Notes under the pieces: generated by a model
Databases searched by the model: none
The model's input: the letters and a program-made list of their open reading frames with translations, nothing else
What the model was told of the DNA's origin: nothing
Source of the DNA: Tetradesmus obliquus
Lineage: Eukaryota > Chlorophyta > Chlorophyceae > Sphaeropleales > Scenedesmaceae
DNA: 64,000 nucleotides
Direction: 5' to 3'
Assembly: GCA_030272155.1 (NCBI GenBank)
Contig: CP126200.1
Span: 5,158,001 to 5,222,000, forward strand
In this document: positions 46,753 through 60,200 of the stretch, in pieces
Numbering within the stretch: the stretch's first letter is position 1
Layout: each line of letters starts with the position of its first letter
Made by a program: the position numbers and the translations under genes

Positions 46753-49368
46753 ATGGTGCCACCAGGTGCACCCAGGTTGATCAGCCCACGCACGATCCTG
46801 CTGGCACTTATTTTGTTGATTTTGTGTTATCATGCGCCTGCACAAAATGTTGGAGGCAACCCCGCAACTCAGAACAAGAAACCCAACCCAAAACCGTTCT
46901 ACTGCTCTTGCGCCGATCCGCTTCCATTGGCTTTGGCCAACGGGTCTGCTACGGTACCTATGACACCTGTGACCCGCACGTGGTATCCTGGGCAGCCCTT
47001 CAAGCCCAGCGGGTTCTGCAAGTCCTTGCCAAGTGCAGGGCCAGGTGGAGAGTGTGGAGACAGCATTGCCATCTGCGGAAAAGTGAGTTTGATATCAAGT
47101 ACGATGATTAGATCTAGCTGCTGGATTCACAGCTTTTCCAGGCGGTTGTGCATAACAACAACTGCACTGCCAACCGTCTTCGCACGGGTGATACTTTGAA
47201 CTATCGCCTCGTGAGTCGGTTGCGTCTCCAAACAACCGTAATAAGTGCATATAGGGGTAAATATTTATTATTAAGTTCAGGGACATGTGCACCTGTTTGA
47301 GTTATGCGGTCAAACCTGGTCAAAGGCAAGTAACGACCTTGGGTGGCCAAGCACGTGCATCTAGGCTTGCTGACGGGGATTGAAGGTCGGATGTCGCTGT
47401 CTGCAGTAGTCTGTGCTGCTTGCAGTGTCTCAGGGCACATCCCCTGTTTGTCTTTTGCTGCTGCTTCTGCTGTGTCCAGGGCTTGTGTTGTGGCCAAAAC
47501 GGCTTCTGCTCAAAGGAGCCCGCATCCTGTGGGGGCACCTGCCAGTGTGCATGGAGCGGCCCGGGCAGCCCCTGCAAGGGCTCATACCCCTTCCCTGCAC
47601 CCCGGCCGCTGTCGCTGCCTGTGGCGGCCAAGGGTGGCGTGTGCGGCACCTACATCGCAGTGTGCCCCGCAGGCCAGTGCTGCAGCCAGTTCGGCTTCTG
47701 GTGGGTGGCTCCTGCCGTGCTGTGTGTGCTGCTGCTCCATTCAAGTGGTGCCCTATGTAAATCAGTAATGCCCTGCTATACTCTGCTGATACCTAACCCG
47801 TTGTCGCTGCTGCTGCTGCTGCTGCAGCGTGGCTGATGGTAGCCGCTACTGCCGCAGCGCCTCCTGCAGGGTGGACAGCAGCCCATACAGCAAGACCTGC
47901 TACAAGGGCGCACACAAGCAGAAGACTGTTCGTGCCACATGGGTGGTCACATGGAAAGACCTCAACCTGGACGGCTTCACCAAGCCGGTGCGTGATGCGG
48001 TTACAAGAGCCCTGCGCAGCATCAAGTTGTACATATGCTTTGTGCAGTTCCTTCCCGCAATGGTTTCTTGTCCTCCTGGCAGCTGTCTCGCCACGCGCCA
48101 CCGCGCAACAGGCTGGCTGCTCCGAACAACGCATGACGCACGCGACGTACTTCACGTCCCAGCCTGTCCGCCTGCTTGCCTGCCTGTTGCTGCTAGGTGA
48201 TTGTGGTGAATGGCAAGCCCTTCTTAACCCTGGAAGCCCAGGTCGGCGACCGCATCATTGTCAAGCTAGTTAACAAGATTGACGACCCCATCAGCGTGCA
48301 CTGGTGAGCGCAGCAGGCTGTGACTGTTTTTGGAGACGCCACACCAACATGTCCACTGGAAGCATGCTGCTGCCCGCTTGCCGTTTTGTAGGTTTGGGCA
48401 CCTTTCACAACTGTTTGAACAACAAGGCCAGCTGAAATGTACACAGCACAGCAGATGCTCACAGCTTCTTGTCTGCTCCTTGCTTCTTGCGGTCTGTCCC
48501 ACTGCTTGTATGACTGATGTGCGGCCTGACAGCTTCCATCACCTGATCCGCCTCTTTCTGCACTGCTTGTGTGGCTGCTGCTGTGCAGGCATGGCATGCT
48601 GCAGATGAAGACCAACATCATGGACGGGGTGACTGGCCTCACACAGCGCCCTCTCATGCCTGGAGGTGAGACATGCATGCTGCTGCTGCTGCGGCTGCTG
48701 CACATGTGGAACTTCAGCGTGCTGCTGCACGCACTGTCGATGCATGCTGACGTGAACTGCGTTCACGCTGAACAGCTGCCACATGTCATGGTGCATGTCA
48801 TCTTGGTGTGTGTTCAACCACAACCGCCCGTGCATTTGCAGCTGCTGCCCTGCCAAGCACCTGACTGTCTCTGCAACAACACCTCAGGCCCCGAACGGCT
48901 CCTCCTGCTGCTGCTTCTGCAGAGTCCTTCCTCTACAACTTCATTGCAGACAACTCTGGCACCTACTGGTGGCACTCACACTTCAAGACACAGGTGCGCT
49001 GACAGCTTTGCAGGAAAGCTCTACGCACAGCAGTCCTTTGGCAAGCGCTCAAGCATTGATGCAAACATCAGAAGATCGCTTATGAGCAGACGGCTGCTGT
49101 TATAGCAGGCAGCACAGGCCATGTTCAGGCTGATCTATCAACAACATCAGCAATCACAGCTTGATTGCTTGCATGCGGTTTATCATCATTAACATGTTGC
49201 CAAATCAACCGTAGGCAGTGATGCCATCAGCCCGTCCCACGTTAAAGCCAGCAAGTGGAGGCAGCACTGCTCAAGTGTGCCTGCAACTAGCAACTCTGTT
49301 TGCCTTGTTTTTGTGAGGCTCATCTGCAAGGTGGGGCCCAGCAGAAACACAACACCTAGCAGCTGCTG

Positions 49369-49402
<34 letters not shown>

Positions 49403-50173
49403 CCCTGCAACCCCTCCACAGTACGTTGACGGCCTGTTTGGTGCGCTCGTGGTCAAAGACCCCACCCACAAGCAGTACCCTGGCGGTGATGCAGTGGTGC
49501 TGTTTAATGACTACTACCACAAGTGAGGCGCAGCTGCGGTTTGAGTCATGTGTCAGTATGCATGCCGTCATGAATACACTGACAGACACGCAGACATGAA
49601 CAATGGCGTAAGCAGAAAAGCATTGCGGAGTATGGCCTATGCCGCAACCACTCACTCGTGTTCATGGGCTGTACAAACTACTGTTGCATCTCACTGCTTG
49701 TCTGCTGCTGTACCACATGCAGCAAGTCGAGCGAGCTGTTGGACTACTACCTCTCTCCAGAATTAGATGGAGATGAGCCAACGCCCTACACCGCACTGCT
49801 GAACGGCGTGGGCCAGGGCTACTGTGAGGTCACAGGTGCAAAAGGCTGCGGCTATGCTTATATCAAGGGCGTGGCAGGGTACTGCGATGACCCCAAGACG
49901 AAACTGCGGCTGATCAACGCCGGCTCCTTTGCGATCTTTAACATCAGCATCGACAACCACAGGTGGGCTACTATAAGATATACTGATCAGGAGGCAGACG
50001 GGTGGTGGGCAGCAGTGGGCTGTGTGGTGTCGCTGCGTGCATGACGTAAGGAATGCTGCGGACACTTCGGGCACAAGAACGGCAACAGCAGCATCAGATG
50101 CAGTTTAATCTGAGCTCCCCTAGCTGTGCGTCACGCCAGACGCCCGCGCCTGGTTGTCTACCCCATCATAACA

Positions 50174-50215
<42 letters not shown>

Positions 50216-53027
50216 TGATTGTGATGGCTGAGGATGGCGTGGAGATTGAGCCAGTCGAGGTGGGCAGTCTGTCCATCAACAACGGCCAGCGCTACACAGT
50301 GCTGGTGTGCCAATCCAAGGGGAAACCGCTCAGCACAGAGCCGGTGTGGTTCCGCGCGGTCATGAAGGACGAGTGAGTTGGAGTGTTGCGGGCTTGCGCT
50401 GCTGCTAAATTAGTATGTGAAAGTAGATGCAGTTTGTGACAGCAAGGCTGCTCCTGCTGCATGGCCTAGCTGCTGCTTGCGCCCCGTCCAAACTTACGGC
50501 AAGCACATGATGTGCTGCTGCTGCTCCTACGGTGTGGCGCTTCTCATTGCCACGTCATTGTAACACTGTTACTCTGTCATTTTCCTCCATCCGCAGCACC
50601 TTCACGTCGCCCAGCAACTGGAACACCTCTCTGGGTGTGCTGTACTTCACAGACACCCCACCTGCCAAGCTGCCCACCACCAGTGCCACCTTTTTGCCAC
50701 CCACGCTGGACCCCACACTGCCCCCAGGGCCTGATAACTTCAACCCTTACCAGCTGCAGGTAGGATTCCTTGGTTTTAAGGGTTCAGGCCAGTCTTTTAG
50801 GGTTCAGGCCAGTTTTAAAGGGTCCAGACCACTCAGTTGTGTGTTGTAGGTGGTCTAATGAATCCTACCCTACCTTGTCCCAAGGTATTGGCCTGCTTTT
50901 TGGCTGTTGGGCATTTGGGAGGAAGTGGGATCACAGCACGACAGCTAAGCCGCGGCTTGCTCTCAATCTTGCGGGAGGCAAAAGGCGATTCTGTGCTGCG
51001 CCAGGTGTGGCGGTCAAGTCCTGGTGCCGAACATCGCGGGAGCTGCGTGACTGCTGCTGCACCTCTCACGTCGTTGCTGTCTGTGTGCTGGTCCCTTGGG
51101 CAGGTGTATGGCAATGTCGAGCCGCCGCCACCCAACCCTGCAAAGCGCAGGCGTGCCAACTTTGTCATCGACTTTTACAATGAGCCAACGAGCCCTGCTG
51201 ACGACCCCAACGCCGTGCAGTGAGTAATGCAGTCTGGACACAGCCGGGGCTAGATGTGTGGGTTGATGGGCTGTGTTGTTTTTCCATGTTGCCTTGCTTA
51301 ATGCCACCTGTCAGCAGCCGAGTATGCCAACGCCGTTGCTGCAGGGTTGGGCAATGCTGTGCAATACATGGAAACCGAGCCTATGTGCAATTGCCAGGTT
51401 GTTTGGCTGCCGCATGGCTAGGTGCACCGGGGCGCAGCCTGTGCACTGCTAGCATGGCACAAGTGCATGTCTAGGTGTGGTCTCACGCTGCCGCCTTGCG
51501 CTGTGTTTGCACATGCGCAGGTACGCGCACGTGAACAAGATAGCGCTGCAGCTCGTGCCTGAGACGCCCTCCCTGATGGAGCGCTACAGCAACAACCCCA
51601 TGGTGAGAGGGCAGGACAGGCAATGCAGCTGCTGTGAACGCAGCTTTGAGCTAAGGCGCCAACCAAGGCTCTGAATTGCCAGGAAGGATAGCCACGGTGC
51701 GTACATTCCTCCGCTCAGCGTTGCATCTGGCCCTTGCTGGTGGTACACCCACGGCCGCGGCTGTGCCACGAAAATTCAGCACATCACGCACCTGCTGCTG
51801 CTGCTGTCACCCCTGCAGGGCCTTGGTCCTCCTTCTCAGCCTAAATGGCCTCAGGGTGGGCTGGGCTGGCACATCTGGGACATCAACCTGGGCGATGTGC
51901 TGGACATCTACATCCACAACAAGGACGATGGCGAGCACCCCATCCACCTGCACGGACACTGTGAGCACGCATGAGGGATAGCTGTGCAGCGGTGTGCTTG
52001 CTGTGGGCTCTGGCATACAGTTTACTGCGGCCGAACACACCAAGCGAGCAAAGACTGTGCTGCCGGCGCTCGCCAACCGCCGCAACGTGCTGGAGATGCT
52101 TGCCTTTGCAGCAGTGCAAGAAGTGTTGTTGTTCAGGTTGCAAGCCGCTGCCTGTTGCTGCTTGTGATGATGATGCGCGGCGTTTCACTGTCGCGCTGCT
52201 GCCGCTGCTACTGCTGCTGCTCGTGTTGATGATCTGCAGGGTTCACTGTCATGCACGCCGGCCTGCCAGATGCCGGGCCGTTTGAACCAGCAAAGGATCA
52301 ACTGGATGCGACAGTGATCCGTGACACCATCACCGTGAATGGCAACAGCTCACTGGTGCTGCGCTACGTGGCCAACAACCCAGGTGCAACGCCAGCGGCT
52401 GCTAGCGTCTGCTGCTGTGCATTGTGTCGCCGCATCAGTGGGGTTGCTGCTCACTGCGCTGCTGCGCTGCAGCATGGATGTGTTGCAATTTGGTGGGTTG
52501 ATCGACAGCGTGGCTCTAGGGCCAGCATCGACAGACGCTTGTCATTATTGCAGCACCATGCTCTCCATGGTTGTGAGATGTGTTGATCTCCAACAGCACT
52601 TGCCTGTAGCTGCCTCACCTGCTACTGTGCTCTGCTGCTGCTGCTGCTGCTGCTGCTGCACCTCCTCCTGGTGCCACTGCCTGGTCAACCTCCACCCTTG
52701 ACCACCAGGCATATGGTTCATGCACTGCCACATTGGTGAGTGTTCTTCAGAGCTGGCTGTGGCATTCCAACCCAACAATGTGTGTATGTTTGGTGTGGCT
52801 AGCAACTGCACACAGCTACAAGCAGATGTGTGTTGAACCCCTGCTGCCATGGACCGGTCTCTTGCCTGTGCTGTACATCATTGCCTCTGCTGACAGGCCA
52901 CCCTTGCTGCCACTGCTGCTGCTGCATGTGCCTGGCACTGCCCATGAACGTCGAATACACAACAAAAGACTGGCACGTGGCTGCCGGCCTGGGCATGATC
53001 TTCAGGGAGGGCTTCCCCACCAACTGA
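46753..53027 (+). CDS. Secreted multicopper oxidase (laccase-like) with two hevein-like modules, copy 3
   Basis: Sixteen exons as in copy 2: 46753-47082, 47480-47700, 47828-47987, 48197-48303, 48589-48665, 48923-48993, 49422-49522, 49723-49962, 50214-50372, 50597-50759, 51104-51219, 51521-51602, 51819-51960, 52240-52383, 52709-52735, 52969-53027; 732 aa. MVPP is taken as start because it is shared by all copies; in-frame ATGs at 46705 and 46741 are alternatives. The signal peptide, both cysteine modules, and HWHG, HSH, HPIHLHGH and HCHIDWHVAAGL are all present. It differs from copy 2 mainly near the N-terminus, while exons 2 and 14 are nearly identical, suggesting recent duplication or gene conversion. 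The last acceptor (AACAAAAG) has a weak pyrimidine tract. Confidence 0.88.
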
Positions 53028-54210
53028 TGCGCTGGGCCGCAAGATCCCTGCATAGAGCAGACCCTCACTACAGCAGTACGACCCTGCAGCAGTACAGCAG
53101 CACGTCAAATCGCACGTTTGCTGGGCTGGTGTGCTGATGTTGTGAGGAGGGCGTGTTGCGCAGCGCACATGGAAGTGATTGGGTTTTATAGACATACAGC
53201 TGCGTCACATTTACAATGGCAGCACAGAACACATTCTTGAGTCAGCAACCTGAGCAGTCTGCTCACTGTTTGTTTGCTTGATTGATTGGTGATCAGCTAC
53301 AGCTGTGTATGCGGCACAAGCGCGTCGCTTGGCTCTTGGCAACAAGCCATGCCTACTTGCTGCCTGGCAATCGTGCTAGCAGCGCGCCTGCAGCTAAGCG
53401 GCCTGCTGTGGTGAACCAATGTTGAGCACACCACATGATATCGGTGGGTAAATTCGCATCGGTGGGCTTGTGGGCCTCCACAACGAAACATCTGGAGTGC
53501 AGCATGACGGCTGATGGAGGGTTTGGATGTCGCCCAAGTGCCAGAAGGTGAACGTTTAAGTTGAGCAGCTGGGTCTGCCACTTTAATCACGGGCCGCCAA
53601 CAGCAGGACGATGCCCTCTTGTTTGAACGCGTACCAGATTCATGGCACCCATTACGCATCAGCTCCTATTCTCATACAGCAGGCACGGAGTTGAGTTGCC
53701 TGCATGCTTTGTGTGCATGGTGCGGTCAGGAAGCCCTCCCGAGGGGGTGACGGTTGCCACCTTAACAGCCTCGAGCGCATCACGACAGCTGCGGTGGCAC
53801 GTTTGACCAGGCTGAATTTCAAAGACTGTCTGAAAGTGGCGGTTTGGTGCGGCACTGCTCTACGCTGCTGGCAGCTGCGGTGTCACCTGCATCGCAGGCA
53901 CAATGTTGGCAGCTGCTGCCAGTTGATTATATTTGTGTTGTTTTTTTCAGATGTTGAGGTGATTTGTCAGGCATCGCCCACTCATGTCAGCGCAGATGCA
54001 TGGAACACCAACAGCTCCAGTCAGTTGACTGCAGCGCATGCGTATGTAGCTGTCAAACACCAATCCTGGGGTGGCAGATACACCACTGGGTCTAGTAAAG
54101 AATCTCGCGCCATATATGCAGGGATGTAGCCAAGATCCCTATGCATCTATTGGCGTGCTCAATTGATGCGCTGCATGCGTGTGTGCTCTGGAAAACGAGT
54201 TTACGTATGT
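53028..54210. other. 3' flank of MCO copy 3
   Basis: It resembles the spacers after copies 1 and 2 (for example GGCACCCATTACGCAT at about 53645) up to about 54085, then passes into unrelated sequence and meets the satellite at 54211 without any telomeric repeat at the junction. Confidence 0.55.
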
Positions 54211-57200
54211 CCCTCCTCGCAGTTAAAAACGGCGGGGATAGGCAGGTTTTGCTGCGGCTGCGCTGCTTCGAGTGACACATAAAAATATGGAATGTGTTTG
54301 CATGCAGCAGCAGGGCTGGCTGTGTGTTGTGTGTGGCGATCCAGGGCTGTGATGCGCTTGCCATGCCAAAGTGAACTCGTGATGCTTGCCCTGCTTGATC
54401 GAGCTGAGTGCCGAAAACATGTTTTCTGAGTATCGAGATTTTGGTTGTGTTGCTGTTGTGAGGCGTGCTGCAGCAGCAGCCCAGCTTGTTCACCTGATGC
54501 CTGCAAATAGCTCCTGTGGCCTTGCTGTGCTGCTGCGTGCTGATGAGAGCCCTGTGCCACGGGGGGGTTTCGATGCTATTGTGTGGTGCAAGTGTGGGTG
54601 TAAAACAGGCGTCACTGAGGGGTGTCACCAGCAGCAGCAGCAGGCAGCAGGTTGGCAGTGTCTGCATTGGCCCTGTTCAAGGCTTCATTGTGTGCTCAAG
54701 GTAACCACGGTTATACATACGAAGCTGCGTTGGATAGTATTGCGGCCGTGCGCAACAGGCTGCATGTGAACGTGTGAGATTCTTTTCTCGACCCAGTGCA
54801 CACATGCATGGAATCGTCCACACAGCGCTGTGCTTGTACACAGACACCGCCGGCTCAAGAACTGAAGTTGATCAGAGTTTGACTGGAGTTGACCGTGTCT
54901 TGGGCTGACTGCTTTGCGGCCTATGTTCCTGTGATTACTGTATGCTGAGTTGCTGCCATGTGCTTGGCTTTGGCAGCGCCCTCGGCAGGACCAGTGCACC
55001 TGCACTGCCAAGTTGCAGCTTGGCTGTCTGTGGATGTGTTTTTGCCTTGATGAAATGGGTTTTGGTGTGCCAGCTTGGCTGCATGCGTGATTAAAGCATG
55101 TTGTGTGATGACGCACTCGCCAAAGGCGGTCCTTGACTAAGCCGTTATTTTGTATGTTATATGTATCAGGAAGCTGCAACGATGCTTCACTGCATGCACA
55201 TCTGCTGCATGCTACACATCTGCAAGAGGCAACGTTTCGAAAGGCACACACTGTGGGCCAGCACCTGAGCCAGGCTCAGCTGCGTCTTGTTTGCCGTAGC
55301 ACTGGCCAGCCCCCAACGGGCCGACTGCTATGTTTCATTGCAGTTATCTTAGCTGTGCTCACTGAAGACACTCTTGCCACCCTGTGTTGATGGGCCATGT
55401 GTTGTGGGCACCCAGTGGGTGGGCCAGGACCGTCATCCGATGGGTGATCCATGTGCTGCGCTTGGCCGCAGCAGGTATACACATTCCCCCATTACATGCA
55501 ATTTACACTACTGCCACTCCTGCTTCTTTAGCCTAAACCTAAACCCTAAACCCTAAACCCTAAACCCCTCCTCGCAGTTAAAAACGGCGGGGATAGGCAG
55601 GTTTTGCTGCGGCTGCGCTGCTTCGAGTGACACATAAAAATATGGAATGTGTTTGCATGCAGCAGCAGGGCTGGCTGTGTGTTGTGTGTGGCGATCCAGG
55701 GCTGTGATGCGCTTGCCATGCCAAAGTGAACTCGTGATGCTTGCCCTGCTTGATCGAGCTGAGTGCCGAAAACATGTTTTCTGAGTATCGAGATTTTGGT
55801 TGTGTTGCTGTTGTGAGGCGTGCTGCAGCAGCAGCCCAGCTTGTTCACCTGATGCCTGCAAATAGCTCCTGTGGCCTTGCTGTGCTGCTGCGTGCTGATG
55901 AGAGCCCTGTGCCACGGGGGGGTTTCGATGCTATTGTGTGGTGCAAGTGTGGGTGTAAAACAGGCGTCACTGAGGGGTGTCACCAGCAGCAGCAGCAGGC
56001 AGCAGGTTGGCAGTGTCTGCATTGGCCCTGTTCAAGGCTTCATTGTGTGCTCAAGGTAACCACGGTTATACATACGAAGCTGCGTTGGATAGTATTGCGG
56101 CCGTGCGCAACAGGCTGCATGTGAACGTGTGAGATTCTTTTCTCGACCCAGTGCACACATGCATGGAATCGTCCACACAGCGCTGTGCTTGTACACAGAC
56201 ACCGCCGGCTCAAGAACTGAAGTTGATCAGAGTTTGACTGGAGTTGACCGTGTCTTGGGCTGACTGCTTTGCGGCCTATGTTCCTGTGATTACTGTATGC
56301 TGAGTTGCTGCCATGTGCTTGGCTTTGGCAGCGCCCTCGGCAGGACCAGTGCACCTGCACTGCCAAGTTGCAGCTTGGCTGTCTGTGGATGTGTTTTTGC
56401 CTTGATGAAATGGGTTTTGGTGTGCCAGCTTGGCTGCATGCGTGATTAAAGCATGTTGTGTGATGACGCACTCGCCAAAGGCGGTCCTTGACTAAGCCGT
56501 TATTTTGTATGTTATATGTATCAGGAAGCTGCAACGATGCTTCACTGCATGCACATCTGCTGCATGCTACACATCTGCAAGAGGCAACGTTTCGAAAGGC
56601 ACACACTGTGGGCCAGCACCTGAGCCAGGCTCAGCTGCGTCTTGTTTGCCGTAGCACTGGCCAGCCCCCAACGGGCCGACTGCTATGTTTCATTGCAGTT
56701 ATCTTAGCTGTGCTCACTGAAGACACTCTTGCCACCCTGTGTTGATGGGCCATGTGTTGTGGGCACCCAGTGGGTGGGCCAGGACCGTCATCCGATGGGT
56801 GATCCATGTGCTGCGCTTGGCCGCAGCAGGTATACACATTCCCCCATTACATGCAATTTACACTACTGCCACTCCTGCTTCTTTAGCCTAAACCTAAACC
56901 CTAAACCCTAAACCCTAAACCCCTCCTCGCAGTTAAAAACGGCGGGGATAGGCAGGTTTTGCTGCGGCTGCGCTGCTTCGAGTGACACATAAAAATATGG
57001 AATGTGTTTGCATGCAGCAGCAGGGCTGGCTGTGTGTTGTGTGTGGCGATCCAGGGCTGTGATGCGCTTGCCATGCCAAAGTGAACTCGTGATGCTTGCC
57101 CTGCTTGATCGAGCTGAGTGCCGAAAACATGTTTTCTGAGTATCGAGATTTTGGTTGTGTTGCTGTTGTGAGGCGTGCTGCAGCAGCAGCCCAGCTTGTT

Positions 57201-60200
57201 CACCTGATGCCTGCAAATAGCTCCTGTGGCCTTGCTGTGCTGCTGCGTGCTGATGAGAGCCCTGTGCCACGGGGGGGTTTCGATGCTATTGTGTGGTGCA
57301 AGTGTGGGTGTAAAACAGGCGTCACTGAGGGGTGTCACCAGCAGCAGCAGCAGGCAGCAGGTTGGCAGTGTCTGCATTGGCCCTGTTCAAGGCTTCATTG
57401 TGTGCTCAAGGTAACCACGGTTATACATACGAAGCTGCGTTGGATAGTATTGCGGCCGTGCGCAACAGGCTGCATGTGAACGTGTGAGATTCTTTTCTCG
57501 ACCCAGTGCACACATGCATGGAATCGTCCACACAGCGCTGTGCTTGTACACAGACACCGCCGGCTCAAGAACTGAAGTTGATCAGAGTTTGACTGGAGTT
57601 GACCGTGTCTTGGGCTGACTGCTTTGCGGCCTATGTTCCTGTGATTACTGTATGCTGAGTTGCTGCCATGTGCTTGGCTTTGGCAGCGCCCTCGGCAGGA
57701 CCAGTGCACCTGCACTGCCAAGTTGCAGCTTGGCTGTCTGTGGATGTGTTTTTGCCTTGATGAAATGGGTTTTGGTGTGCCAGCTTGGCTGCATGCGTGA
57801 TTAAAGCATGTTGTGTGATGACGCACTCGCCAAAGGCGGTCCTTGACTAAGCCGTTATTTTGTATGTTATATGTATCAGGAAGCTGCAACGATGCTTCAC
57901 TGCATGCACATCTGCTGCATGCTACACATCTGCAAGAGGCAACGTTTCGAAAGGCACACACTGTGGGCCAGCACCTGAGCCAGGCTCAGCTGCGTCTTGT
58001 TTGCCGTAGCACTGGCCAGCCCCCAACGGGCCGACTGCTATGTTTCATTGCAGTTATCTTAGCTGTGCTCACTGAAGACACTCTTGCCACCCTGTGTTGA
58101 TGGGCCATGTGTTGTGGGCACCCAGTGGGTGGGCCAGGACCGTCATCCGATGGGTGATCCATGTGCTGCGCTTGGCCGCAGCAGGTATACACATTCCCCC
58201 ATTACATGCAATTTACACTACTGCCACTCCTGCTTCTTTAGCCTAAACCTAAACCCTAAACCCTAAACCCTAAACCCCTCCTCGCAGTTAAAAACGGCGG
58301 GGATAGGCAGGTTTTGCTGCGGCTGCGCTGCTTCGAGTGACACATAAAAATATGGAATGTGTTTGCATGCAGCAGCAGGGCTGGCTGTGTGTTGTGTGTG
58401 GCGATCCAGGGCTGTGATGCGCTTGCCATGCCAAAGTGAACTCGTGATGCTTGCCCTGCTTGATCGAGCTGAGTGCCGAAAACATGTTTTCTGAGTATCG
58501 AGATTTTGGTTGTGTTGCTGTTGTGAGGCGTGCTGCAGCAGCAGCCCAGCTTGTTCACCTGATGCCTGCAAATAGCTCCTGTGGCCTTGCTGTGCTGCTG
58601 CGTGCTGATGAGAGCCCTGTGCCACGGGGGGGTTTCGATGCTATTGTGTGGTGCAAGTGTGGGTGTAAAACAGGCGTCACTGAGGGGTGTCACCAGCAGC
58701 AGCAGCAGGCAGCAGGTTGGCAGTGTCTGCATTGGCCCTGTTCAAGGCTTCATTGTGTGCTCAAGGTAACCACGGTTATACATACGAAGCTGCGTTGGAT
58801 AGTATTGCGGCCGTGCGCAACAGGCTGCATGTGAACGTGTGAGATTCTTTTCTCGACCCAGTGCACACATGCATGGAATCGTCCACACAGCGCTGTGCTT
58901 GTACACAGACACCGCCGGCTCAAGAACTGAAGTTGATCAGAGTTTGACTGGAGTTGACCGTGTCTTGGGCTGACTGCTTTGCGGCCTATGTTCCTGTGAT
59001 TACTGTATGCTGAGTTGCTGCCATGTGCTTGGCTTTGGCAGCGCCCTCGGCAGGACCAGTGCACCTGCACTGCCAAGTTGCAGCTTGGCTGTCTGTGGAT
59101 GTGTTTTTGCCTTGATGAAATGGGTTTTGGTGTGCCAGCTTGGCTGCATGCGTGATTAAAGCATGTTGTGTGATGACGCACTCGCCAAAGGCGGTCCTTG
59201 ACTAAGCCGTTATTTTGTATGTTATATGTATCAGGAAGCTGCAACGATGCTTCACTGCATGCACATCTGCTGCATGCTACACATCTGCAAGAGGCAACGT
59301 TTCGAAAGGCACACACTGTGGGCCAGCACCTGAGCCAGGCTCAGCTGCGTCTTGTTTGCCGTAGCACTGGCCAGCCCCCAACGGGCCGACTGCTATGTTT
59401 CATTGCAGTTATCTTAGCTGTGCTCACTGAAGACACTCTTGCCACCCTGTGTTGATGGGCCATGTGTTGTGGGCACCCAGTGGGTGGGCCAGGACCGTCA
59501 TCCGATGGGTGATCCATGTGCTGCGCTTGGCCGCAGCAGGTATACACATTCCCCCATTACATGCAATTTACACTACTGCCACTCCTGCTTCTTTAGCCTA
59601 AACCTAAACCCTAAACCCTAAACCCTAAACCCCTCCTCGCAGTTAAAAACGGCGGGGATAGGCAGGTTTTGCTGCGGCTGCGCTGCTTCGAGTGACACAT
59701 AAAAATATGGAATGTGTTTGCATGCAGCAGCAGGGCTGGCTGTGTGTTGTGTGTGGCGATCCAGGGCTGTGATGCGCTTGCCATGCCAAAGTGAACTCGT
59801 GATGCTTGCCCTGCTTGATCGAGCTGAGTGCCGAAAACATGTTTTCTGAGTATCGAGATTTTGGTTGTGTTGCTGTTGTGAGGCGTGCTGCAGCAGCAGC
59901 CCAGCTTGTTCACCTGATGCCTGCAAATAGCTCCTGTGGCCTTGCTGTGCTGCTGCGTGCTGATGAGAGCCCTGTGCCACGGGGGGGTTTCGATGCTATT
60001 GTGTGGTGCAAGTGTGGGTGTAAAACAGGCGTCACTGAGGGGTGTCACCAGCAGCAGCAGCAGGCAGCAGGTTGGCAGTGTCTGCATTGGCCCTGTTCAA
60101 GGCTTCATTGTGTGCTCAAGGTAACCACGGTTATACATACGAAGCTGCGTTGGATAGTATTGCGGCCGTGCGCAACAGGCTGCATGTGAACGTGTGAGAT

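Noticed and set aside
54685-55251. 188-codon minus-strand open frame in each satellite unit, and the 158-, 127- and 85-codon frames
   Set aside because: Identity between units comes from array homogenisation; composition is low-complexity-like, frames overlap on both strands, and no family motif is visible.
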